A program made the translations under genes and the position numbers. From a virus, in IMG/VR virus record IMGVR_UViG_3300038701_000879, positions 1-29,838 of that record: a stretch of 29,838 nucleotides of DNA; one strand, 5' to 3'. Of the stretch, positions 22,590 through 27,774 are shown in pieces. Under the pieces are notes generated by a model that was given only the letters and a program-made list of their open reading frames with translations, searched no databases and had not been told where the DNA came from. Position 1 is the stretch's first letter, and the number at the start of each line of letters is the position of its first letter.

Positions 22590-23141
22590 ATGAACCCAGA
22601 AAGAAATAAATGCGAAAGAATAAAGAAGCTTGTTGAACTTGCTTCTAACTGTGAAGACGTCGGGAAACGAACAAGAAAACGCCCCTTCCCTGAACTTAAA
22701 AAGATTTACGCAAAACTTTGTAAATTATTCACGTTGGCTTCACTTGAAGTTATTGGCGACGTTTTAGGCGGCTATGACCACGCAACCGCACTTCACGCAA
22801 TAAACACTTTTGACGACTTAATTTCAAGCAACGGTCTTGACCTTCTTGAAGTTTATGAAAACGTATTTAAAAAACTTACTGAAGAAAGAAAGGCTTTGTC
22901 TGAAGCTGAAGGAAAAGGCGAAGTGCCTTTGACTGTTCACGAATTAAATCAAAAATACAGAATTTCACTTATTAAAATAATCGAAAAAGGTCATTCAATA
23001 ATCAACAAGAAAGACGACCGAATCAAAGTTCTTGAATTACTTCTTAACGAAAGCTTTGAATTAACAAACCCAGACTTCAAAAGAAGCCTTGAAGAACTTT
23101 ATTCTTTTCGTGCCAGATTAAAACGTGAATTATTAAAATAA
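22590..23141 (+). CDS. Orphan DnaA domain IV-like DNA-binding protein
   Basis: 183-residue protein. Residues ~30-78 match the DnaA C-terminal DnaA-box-binding domain: KRPFPELKKIYAKLCKLFTL, then IGDVLGGYDHATALHAINTF. The basic loop plus the signature G-G-x-D-H-x-T-x-x-H-A helix is what contacts the DnaA box in bacterial DnaA. It has no AAA+ domain (no Walker A/B). The rest is helical and charged, with no second domain recognised. Such a protein could bind phage or host DnaA boxes to redirect initiation, or block host initiation. The ATG at 22590 is used because the upstream in-frame codon at 22536 lies before the hairpin. Confidence 0.82.
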   Translation: MNPERNKCERIKKLVELASNCEDVGKRTRKRPFPELKKIYAKLCKLFTLASLEVIGDVLGGYDHATALHAINTFDDLISSNGLDLLEVYENVFKKLTEERKALSEAEGKGEVPLTVHELNQKYRISLIKIIEKGHSIINKKDDRIKVLELLLNESFELTNPDFKRSLEELYSFRARLKRELLK

Positions 23142-23146
23142 ATTTA

Positions 23147-23154
23147 TATCTTTG
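23147..23154 (+). promoter_or_regulatory. Promoter -7 box upstream of the small HTH gene
   Basis: TATCTTTG is an exact match to TAnnTTTG, 23 bp before the ATG at 23178 and 5 bp after the DnaA-like gene's stop. It marks an independent transcription unit for the HTH gene, which also has its own terminator. Confidence 0.72.
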
Positions 23155-23177
23155 TTTAAAATTAAACTTAAACCATT

Positions 23178-23369
23178 ATGAAAAAACAAGCTACAATCGA
23201 ACAACTTGAAACAACTGACAAGGTTTACCAGCTTCGACAAGACGAAACAAGAAACGACAACGACTTGTCTGAACTTCTTGGAATATCTAAAGTAACGCTT
23301 TACACAAGACTTAAAAAAAGTAACTGGAAAAAAGCCGAAATTGCACTTGTCAACAACCTATCGAAGTAA
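23178..23369 (+). CDS. Small HTH DNA-binding protein
   Basis: 63-residue protein with a C-terminal helix-turn-helix at about residues 28-55 (DLSELLGISKVTLYTRLKKS): helix, G-I-S turn and recognition helix VTLYTRLKK. The N-terminal half is acidic (TIEQLETTDKVYQLRQDE). It is a candidate phage transcriptional regulator and the clearest small one here. It has a private promoter (23147-23154) and terminator (23372-23406), the arrangement expected of an independently controlled switch gene. Size rules out a full CI-type repressor. Confidence 0.7.
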   Translation: MKKQATIEQLETTDKVYQLRQDETRNDNDLSELLGISKVTLYTRLKKSNWKKAEIALVNNLSK

Positions 23370-23371
23370 TT

Positions 23372-23406
23372 AAAAAAAATACGTCAATTCTTCTGGCGTT
23401 TTTTTT
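23372..23406 (+). terminator. Terminator after the small HTH gene
   Basis: A-run then ACGTCA (23381-23386) pairs with TGGCGT (23394-23399) allowing one G-U pair, extended by A/U pairing, and followed by a run of eight T. It ends the one-gene HTH unit before the promoter at 23421-23428. Confidence 0.75.
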
Positions 23407-23420
23407 AACTTCATTTAGTT

Positions 23421-23428
23421 TAATATTG
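23421..23428 (+). promoter_or_regulatory. Candidate -7 box close to the SSB-tail zinc protein start
   Basis: TAATATTG differs from TAnnTTTG at one position and ends only 4 bp before the ATG at 23433. Transcription starting the usual few bases downstream would give a leaderless or nearly leaderless mRNA. Confidence 0.5.
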
Positions 23429-23432
23429 TACT

Positions 23433-23888
23433 ATGTTTGAAATAAGCGTTCATAAAAAGAAAGAAGGTCGCTATTGTTGCGCCTATGCTTGCACAAATAA
23501 GCCAGTAAAAAAGAAAGGCGGCTTGTGTCACAAACATTACGCCCGAAAGCTTCGTGAACTTTGCCCTAAAAAAGTAAGATATTCACAAATGAAGCAAAAA
23601 GCAAAATCAAGAAACATTCCTTTCAGTTTAACCCTTGAAGAATTTCTTTTGTTTTGCCGAAATACTGGCTATTTAACCAAAGGTCAAAGAGGTCAAAACG
23701 CAACCGTTGACAGACGTTGCAATTTTCAAGGTTATCACCTTTTTAACATTCAATTGTTAACAAATAAGGCGAACGCTTCAAAAGGCAACCGACATTCTGG
23801 TTCGAAATTCTGTAAACCAGAACCAGAAAAAACACTTAACGAATTAGTGTCTAACTATGAAGGCGGCGAAGACGACCTTCCTTTTTAA
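23433..23888 (+). CDS. Zinc-finger nuclease-like protein with an SSB-like C-terminal tail
   Basis: 151-residue basic protein. N-terminal zinc knuckle of Cys15/16, Cys20, Cys32 and His35 (CCAYAC...GLCHKH) resembles that of the HNH-like protein at 19187. A basic middle region follows. Residues 91-115 (TVDRRCNFQGYHLFNIQLLT) resemble the 'DRxxNxxGYxxxNIxxxT' core of HNH-type phage endonucleases, but no clear catalytic His is seen. The last residues GGEDDLPF match the SSB C-terminal interaction tip; the phage SSB itself ends EDDDLPF. It may compete with SSB for SSB-interacting proteins. Start ATG lies just after the -7 box, so its mRNA may be leaderless. Confidence 0.62.
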   Translation: MFEISVHKKKEGRYCCAYACTNKPVKKKGGLCHKHYARKLRELCPKKVRYSQMKQKAKSRNIPFSLTLEEFLLFCRNTGYLTKGQRGQNATVDRRCNFQGYHLFNIQLLTNKANASKGNRHSGSKFCKPEPEKTLNELVSNYEGGEDDLPF

Positions 23889-23901
23889 AATTTTAAACCT
23901 T

Positions 23902-24198
23902 ATGAAAAAATTAAATGCACCACAATCACAAACGCAAGAAGTTCTTTATTATTTAATAAACCGAATTAAGATTGACAGACGTCAAATGATGCTTTCTTGT
24001 GGCGTTTTAAACCTTCCTGACCAGATTATGCGTTTGCGTCGTCGTTATGGTCTTGAAATCGATTTAAACGAAGTGAATGTCACAAATAAATTCGGTCGTG
24101 ACATAAAGTTCGGCGAATACATTCTTCAGGATAAAAAGAAAGCTTCTGAAGTTTACAAGGCAATGCAACTTCAAGACAATAAAAATGAACGAGTTTAA
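23902..24198 (+). CDS. Winged-helix (HTH_39-like) DNA-binding protein
   Basis: 98-residue protein. The core (SQTQEVLYYLINRIKIDRRQ, LNLPDQIMRLRRRYGLEI, VNVTNKFGRDIKFGEYIL) fits the winged helix HTH_39 family of phages. There, helix-turn-helix 'ILNLPDQIMRLRRRYG' is followed by a wing (V.NKFGR..YG.Y.L). This architecture suggests sequence-specific binding in replication or transcription. The ATG at 23902 is preceded by TTTTAAACCTT, the standard leader here. It overlaps the next gene by 14 bp. Confidence 0.7.
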   Translation: MKKLNAPQSQTQEVLYYLINRIKIDRRQMMLSCGVLNLPDQIMRLRRRYGLEIDLNEVNVTNKFGRDIKFGEYILQDKKKASEVYKAMQLQDNKNERV

Positions 24199-24625
24199 AA
24201 CATATACAATCAAATCAAAGGACGTTTGCGCCGTATGGGTGTTTAAATACCAGCTTGACGGTGAACTTCGTTCTTTTGAAGTTCTTGACGGTTCTTTCAC
24301 TGTTAAACAAGCTGACTGGTTATTCAGGGGCGGGCGTTTCCCTTACAATGAAGAAATTATGAAGAAATGGTTGACTTATTTTAAAAAATATTTTGAAATT
24401 GAAGTCGGTATTCCTGAAATAACCTTTGATTATTTTTACGAAATTTACGGCAAGAAAAGAACCAAGTCTGAAACAAAAAAGTTCTGGTCAAAAATGACGT
24501 CTAAAGACAGAACGCTTGCGGTTCTGGGTGTTAAGCGTTACTTAAATATTTGTAAACTTGACAATCGTTCGCCAGTTGACCCGATTCGCTATTTAAGAAA
24601 CCGTCGTTTTGAAGACGAATACTAA
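24185..24625 (+). CDS. Replisome-organiser-like protein (replication initiation)
   Basis: 146-residue protein. The N-terminal ~75 residues are beta-like (TYTIKSKDVCAVWVFKYQLD) with an aromatic GGRFPYNEE helix. The C-terminal region (ITFDYFYEIYGKKRTKSETK, WSKMTSKDRTLAVLGVKRYL, PVDPIRYLRNRRFEDEY) matches the C-terminal domain of many phage replication proteins: 'FYxxYxxKxxKxxTxxxWxkLxxxDRxxAxxxxxxYL...P..YLrnrrf'. That domain recruits or loads the host helicase. No ATPase motif is present. With the DnaA-like protein, MazG and SSB nearby, this is the best candidate replication initiator/organiser. Confidence 0.65.
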   Translation: MNEFKTYTIKSKDVCAVWVFKYQLDGELRSFEVLDGSFTVKQADWLFRGGRFPYNEEIMKKWLTYFKKYFEIEVGIPEITFDYFYEIYGKKRTKSETKKFWSKMTSKDRTLAVLGVKRYLNICKLDNRSPVDPIRYLRNRRFEDEY

Positions 24626-24636
24626 AATTTAAAACT

Positions 24637-24735
24637 ATGAAATCAATATTAAAATCAATTATTAAATTCTTTGTCGAACTAAATAAAAAACTTGAACCTT
24701 ATGGAAAAGCCGCAGCCGAAGCAATTAAACGATAA
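24637..24735 (+). CDS. 32-residue amphipathic micro-protein
   Basis: Starts ATG at 24637 behind AAAATTTAAAACT, the recurrent leader of this genome; stop at 24735. The peptide begins MKSILKSIIKFFVELNKKLE and is an amphipathic helix with a basic face. It overlaps the start of the next gene by 35 bp. It may be a real micro-protein or a leader that couples translation to the downstream ATG at 24701. Confidence 0.45.
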   Translation: MKSILKSIIKFFVELNKKLEPYGKAAAEAIKR

Positions 24736-25057
24736 TCTTAAAAGCGTTTGCGAATTGTGCTTCGACAACTTTCTTGAAGAAGAACACATTCCTTCTGGAC
24801 GCTCAAAGATTTACGACATACTTTCTGAAGGCAATTACATAAACCTTTCAAATAAGGAAAAAAAAGAATACTATGAAAAAGCCCGAACAATCTTGACCGC
24901 TGAAGAAATGAAGAAGCCAGACAAACAAAGAAAGCTTTATTTGCTTTCAGGAAACCGTTCTTTATTTATTTCATTCAAAGCAAAGGTTTTAATTCTTGAA
25001 GACTACTTTGCAAGGATTGACGCCAACGGTAAACATTTAAAAGAAATATTAATCTAA
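24701..25057 (+). CDS. Hypothetical protein
   Basis: 118-residue protein beginning MEKPQPKQLNDNLKSVCELC. It has a Cys pair (CELC) near residue 17-20 and is then mostly charged helix (NKEKKEYYEKARTILTAEEM), ending with a hydrophobic helix (LFISFKAKVLILEDYF). No domain recognised. The ATG at 24701 is preferred; a TTG 9 bp upstream (24692) is in frame but weaker. It lies in the replication cluster, so it may assist initiation. Confidence 0.55.
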   Translation: MEKPQPKQLNDNLKSVCELCFDNFLEEEHIPSGRSKIYDILSEGNYINLSNKEKKEYYEKARTILTAEEMKKPDKQRKLYLLSGNRSLFISFKAKVLILEDYFARIDANGKHLKEILI

Positions 25058-25068
25058 AATCAATAATT

Positions 25069-25401
25069 ATGAAACACCCTATTCGAACAACTATCTTTTC
25101 ATTTTACGGTATTATTGCCGTAGTTTTAATACTTAAAGTATTTAACGTCATTCATTTAAGCTGGTTAATTTTAGCTTCACCGTTTTTAATTGGCTTATTT
25201 ATTTTTGTTGCTTACATTGCGACGCTTTTAATCTGGTCTTACGTTCACCACAAAAGAGAAATGAAACGTATTTCTGAAGAAGAACTTAACACCGAAACAA
25301 GCTTTTTTTGTCACGGTTGCGCCAGACCTTTCGACAAACCAGTGAAGCACCTTAAAGGCGAATCAATTTATCATAAACATTGCACACCTAAACAAAGATA
25401 A
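25069..25401 (+). CDS. Membrane protein with C-terminal zinc-ribbon-like domain
   Basis: 110-residue protein. Two hydrophobic segments occur at about residues 8-28 (FSFYGIIAVVLILKVF) and 31-57 (WLILASPFLIGLFIFVAYIA). A charged linker and a cytosolic Cys/His cluster follow: C81-x2-C84, His94, His102, His104 and Cys105, in SFFCHGCARPFDKP through KGESIYHKHC. The C-terminus may bind zinc. Two close membrane helices plus a soluble finger could dock phage or host factors at the membrane, but the role is unknown. The ATG is preceded by ATAATT. Confidence 0.6.
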   Translation: MKHPIRTTIFSFYGIIAVVLILKVFNVIHLSWLILASPFLIGLFIFVAYIATLLIWSYVHHKREMKRISEEELNTETSFFCHGCARPFDKPVKHLKGESIYHKHCTPKQR

Positions 25402-25403
25402 CT

Positions 25404-25661
25404 ATGAAAAAAAAATCAAGAAGAACACAACCAGCTTCAACAATTAGAAAAACCACTTTTAAAGAAAGAAATCACGGCTTGACGCCAGCCGAAAAAGTTA
25501 TTGCCGAAGCACCTATTGAAGCAATTGTTAACGAATACAATTTAATTCAACAAAAGAAATCAAAGCTTTCAAAACACCTTCGGGACGTCGTCGAACTGAA
25601 GGTTCAATTTTTAATCAAGGAAGGTAAAATCAAAAACCAGCCTTCCAATGTTAAAGAATAA
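25404..25661 (+). CDS. Hypothetical basic protein
   Basis: 85-residue protein with a strongly basic start (MKKKSRRTQPASTIRKTTFK), a segment HGLTPAEKVIAEAPIEAIV and a C-terminal charged helix (SKLSKHLRDVVELKVQFLIK). No domain recognised; the basic N-terminus suggests nucleic-acid contact. It begins 2 bp after the preceding stop and overlaps the next gene by 14 bp. Confidence 0.55.
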   Translation: MKKKSRRTQPASTIRKTTFKERNHGLTPAEKVIAEAPIEAIVNEYNLIQQKKSKLSKHLRDVVELKVQFLIKEGKIKNQPSNVKE

Positions 25662-25872
25662 AAAACGAATTGACGACATAATCAAAGAACACGACCCGAA
25701 AAGCTTCGAAGTTAGTGTTCGTACAATTGCCGACGTTCCGACAAAATGGTCAAGGTTTTTTCCTTATGATGATGCGGCAATTAAATTGATTTATCAAAGT
25801 AAAATTATTGACGGGGTCAAGATAAAATTCAGATACACGACCCTTATTATTAACGCCAGACATAGGCAATAA
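25648..25872 (+). CDS. Hypothetical small protein
   Basis: 74-residue protein. It starts MLKNKKRIDDIIKEHDPKSF and ends with a basic strand (RYTTLIINARHRQ). It has a strand-like centre (VSVRTIADVPTKWSRFFPYD) but no recognised domain. It overlaps the previous gene by 14 bp and is followed by a short gap before the MazG-like gene. Its size and basic C-terminus would suit a nucleic-acid-associated factor, without direct evidence. Confidence 0.5.
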   Translation: MLKNKKRIDDIIKEHDPKSFEVSVRTIADVPTKWSRFFPYDDAAIKLIYQSKIIDGVKIKFRYTTLIINARHRQ

Positions 25873-25883
25873 AACCATTTTAA

Positions 25884-26219
25884 ATGAAAACAGAACACGA
25901 AAGTTTAACCGTTCAAGAATCAATGTTTCAATATCTTGAAGAAAAGGTTATCAAATGGGCTGAAGAAAAAGGAATTCTTCAGAAAGCAACCAAAATGAAA
26001 CAAGGAATAAAAACCCTTGAAGAAGTTAACGAACTTCTTGCAGCTATTCACGACAACAACGAACCTGAAATTGTTGACGCACTGGGTGACATTTTAGTCA
26101 CTATAATCATTCAGGCTGAAATGAACGGTTTAAAATTAACCGACTGTCTTGAATCCGCTTACAATGTTATTGCAAAGCGTTCAGGAAAAATGATAAACGG
26201 CGAATTTAAAAAGGACTAA
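25884..26219 (+). CDS. MazG-like nucleotide pyrophosphohydrolase
   Basis: 111-residue all-helical enzyme that would hydrolyse (d)NTPs to monophosphates, changing nucleotide pools or alarmone levels during infection. The core at residues 44-70 matches the EExxE...ExxD motif: TLEEVNELLAAI (Glu46, Glu47, Glu50), then PEIVDALGDILVTI (Glu62, Asp65, Asp69). After that come a hydrophobic helix (ILVTIIIQAEMNGLKL) and the C-terminal helix with NVIAKRSGKMINGEF, typical of phage MazG-like proteins. Length is that of the short single-domain form. Confidence 0.88.
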   Translation: MKTEHESLTVQESMFQYLEEKVIKWAEEKGILQKATKMKQGIKTLEEVNELLAAIHDNNEPEIVDALGDILVTIIIQAEMNGLKLTDCLESAYNVIAKRSGKMINGEFKKD

Positions 26220-26221
26220 CA

Positions 26222-26524
26222 ATGAAGAACGGTGTCGCCTTAATTGCAAAGGAACGGTTGAAACAAATTGAAAAATATGGCTTCACCGTTCAGCATTACG
26301 AAAACAATCCTGAATTATACCACAAGAAACAATTGCAGCAATGCGCCGTTTCTTTGCTGGTTCACGAACTACCCAGTTACGGCGAAGCTGACAAGCATAT
26401 TCCCGAAGGCTGGAATCAAGACTGGTTTATTAAAATGACAAAGAAACCACTTCTTGAAAGACTTATTATTGCGGGGGCTTTGATAGCTTCAGAAATTGAC
26501 AGAATTGAAAAAATAAACCAATGA
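26222..26524 (+). CDS. Conserved phage hypothetical protein (IAKERxxQIEKYG type)
   Basis: 100-residue protein starting MKNGVALIAKERLKQIEKYG with a FTVQHYENN segment, then EGWNQDWFIKMTKKPLLERL and IIAGALIASEIDRIEK. The early 'IAxERxxQIxKYGxTxxHY' helix and the late 'RLIIAGALIxxEIDRI' helix occur in a recurring family of small phage proteins next to nucleotide-metabolism genes. Its position after MazG fits that, and an all-alpha NTP-pool enzyme fold is possible. I know no confirmed activity. Confidence 0.6.
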   Translation: MKNGVALIAKERLKQIEKYGFTVQHYENNPELYHKKQLQQCAVSLLVHELPSYGEADKHIPEGWNQDWFIKMTKKPLLERLIIAGALIASEIDRIEKINQ

Positions 26525-26787
26525 CAAAAACACAATTGAATTTAGGAATTGAATTGAATCAAAAAATTGAAGCCCTTGAACTTTCACGTTCAAAATATAA
26601 AAGCGGCTTTGATATGATTTGCAATTCAGAAGAACAAAATCAAGAAATCAAGCTTATTGAATTTCACGGACAAATTAATTCTTGTCACGAATTCCCTAAA
26701 CTTGAACTTCAAAAATTGTTCGAATACAGAATCAAGCAAATAGATTTTCAGCTTGAAAAACTTAATCAAAAATTTAATCAATTATAA
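26521..26787 (+). CDS. Hypothetical helical protein
   Basis: 88-residue charged protein (MTKTQLNLGIELNQKIEALE ... IKQIDFQLEKLNQKFNQL). It overlaps the previous gene by 4 bp (ATGA) and precedes SSB by 2 bp. The C-terminal 25 residues form a coiled coil. No domain recognised; the close coupling to SSB suggests co-regulation. Confidence 0.55.
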   Translation: MTKTQLNLGIELNQKIEALELSRSKYKSGFDMICNSEEQNQEIKLIEFHGQINSCHEFPKLELQKLFEYRIKQIDFQLEKLNQKFNQL

Positions 26788-26789
26788 TT

Positions 26790-27215
26790 ATGAGTACATT
26801 AAACAAAGCAATGTTAATCGGTCATTTAGGCGACGACGTCAAAATGCACTATTTCGAAGGCGGCGGGTGTGTTGGTAGATTCCCGCTTGCTACAAATGAA
26901 AGCTACACAAATAAACAAACTGGCGACAAAGTCACTTCGACCGACTGGCATAATATAGTCGTAAGAAACAAGGCGGCTGAAGTTTGTGAAAAATACCTTT
27001 CTAAAGGCGACAAAGTTTACGTTGAAGGCAAGATTAAAACAAGAAAATATCAAGCTGAAGACGGTTCAGACCGATATTCAACAGAAATTCAAGTTGACAA
27101 CTTCAAGTTCTTAACTACAAAAGGAAGTCAAACACCAGATTCAACACAAGGAATCGCACCACAATCAAGCGCAGCTTTAACACCTGAAAGCGAAGACGAC
27201 GACCTTCCTTTCTAA
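26790..27215 (+). CDS. ssb: Single-stranded DNA-binding protein
   Basis: 141-residue OB-fold protein protecting replication and recombination ssDNA. Landmarks are MLIGHLGDDVKMHYFEGGG, FPLATNESYTNKQTGDK, then TDWHNIVVRNKAAEVCEKYL with the conserved Trp53 in the W-H pair. KGDKVYVEGKIKTRKYQAED is the classic SSB strand and loop. The ~30-residue disordered tail ends SEDDDLPF, the SSB-Ct tip that docks partner proteins. It is the final early-unit gene and stops 20 bp before a bidirectional terminator. A second protein (23433) carries a near-identical tip. Confidence 0.95.
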   Translation: MSTLNKAMLIGHLGDDVKMHYFEGGGCVGRFPLATNESYTNKQTGDKVTSTDWHNIVVRNKAAEVCEKYLSKGDKVYVEGKIKTRKYQAEDGSDRYSTEIQVDNFKFLTTKGSQTPDSTQGIAPQSSAALTPESEDDDLPF

Positions 27216-27234
27216 AAATAAAACTTCCAAACAC

Positions 27235-27269
27235 AAAAAAGCCTTCAGATTGATTCTAAAGGCTTTTTT
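27235..27269 (+). terminator. Bidirectional terminator between early and late units
   Basis: AAAAAAGCCTT (27235-27245) pairs with AAGGCTTTTTT (27259-27269), a stem of 11 bp with A and T tails. It terminates the plus-strand early operon and can also serve the minus-strand transcripts ending at the HNH gene, whose final codons (27256-27269) lie within it. Confidence 0.85.
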
Positions 27270-27753
27270 CTTTTTTATGGTATGACCATATATATTTTTT
27301 ATGAAGTCTTCTAATTCCATTGCAACAATTTGTTATTGCTGATTGCGTGAAACCATTTCTTGAAGCTTCGTTTGCTGAATTCCATTCTTTTATAAAATTC
27401 CCTTTTTCGTCATACTGAAAAACTTTCTTGCTCAAAGAATGATTTTTATTTTCAAGACTTGTGACCCACTCTAAATTGTTTACGCAATTATTATTTTTAT
27501 TTTCGTCAATATGATTGACTTCAGGTTTGTTTTCAGGGTTCGGAATAAAGGCTTCAGCAACAAGGCGGTGAATTGAAAATTGAGTTCTTTTTTTATCCTT
27601 ACTCAATCCTACACGGTTATAACCAGAAGAATCAATATTTAACAAGCTTAAAACCCCGCCTGAATAACCTTTTCTTTTTTCGCTTCTTACACGACCCTTG
27701 TCGCTTATTTCGTAAATTTTTTCGTAACCCTTTATTTGCTTCCATTTTTCCAT
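27256..27753 (-). CDS. Free-standing HNH homing endonuclease (NUMOD4-HNH-NUMOD1)
   Basis: 165-residue homing-type nuclease. Residues ~3-45 (EKWKQIKGYEKIYEISDKGR) are NUMOD4-like. The HNH_3 core is at ~60-97: His62-Arg63 (IHRLVAEAFIPN), then VNHIDENKNNNCVNNLEWVT with Asn80, His81, Asp83 and Asn92. The C-terminal DNA-binding region (VFQYDEKGNFIKEWNSANEA ... YIWSY) matches NUMOD1. It sits between the tape measure stop and the early/late terminator, an intergenic spot typical of selfish homing genes. A private TATATTTG box (27758-27765) ends 4 bp before its ATG. Confidence 0.9.
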   Translation of the reverse strand: MEKWKQIKGYEKIYEISDKGRVRSEKRKGYSGGVLSLLNIDSSGYNRVGLSKDKKRTQFSIHRLVAEAFIPNPENKPEVNHIDENKNNNCVNNLEWVTSLENKNHSLSKKVFQYDEKGNFIKEWNSANEASRNGFTQSAITNCCNGIRRLHKKYIWSYHKKEKSL

Positions 27754-27757
27754 AAAG

Positions 27758-27765
27758 CAAATATA
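27758..27765 (-). promoter_or_regulatory. -7 box for the HNH gene, likely leaderless start
   Basis: On the minus strand TATATTTG matches TAnnTTTG and ends 4 bp before the ATG at 27753, so the mRNA would begin at or near the start codon. The box is identical to the late promoter's -7 box (17768-17775). No -33 element was found at a normal distance. Confidence 0.6.
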
Positions 27766-27774
27766 TAAAATATT

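Noticed and set aside
22500-24700. DnaA boxes or iterons marking an origin near the DnaA-like and organiser genes
   Set aside because: I looked for TTATCCACA-like sites and direct repeats here and saw none that were convincing. An origin may exist but cannot be located by eye.
17892-27215. Integrase, excisionase or CI-type repressor indicating a temperate phage
   Set aside because: No tyrosine or serine recombinase motif was seen. The small HTH and RHH-like proteins are too short and unplaced to call a lysogeny switch.
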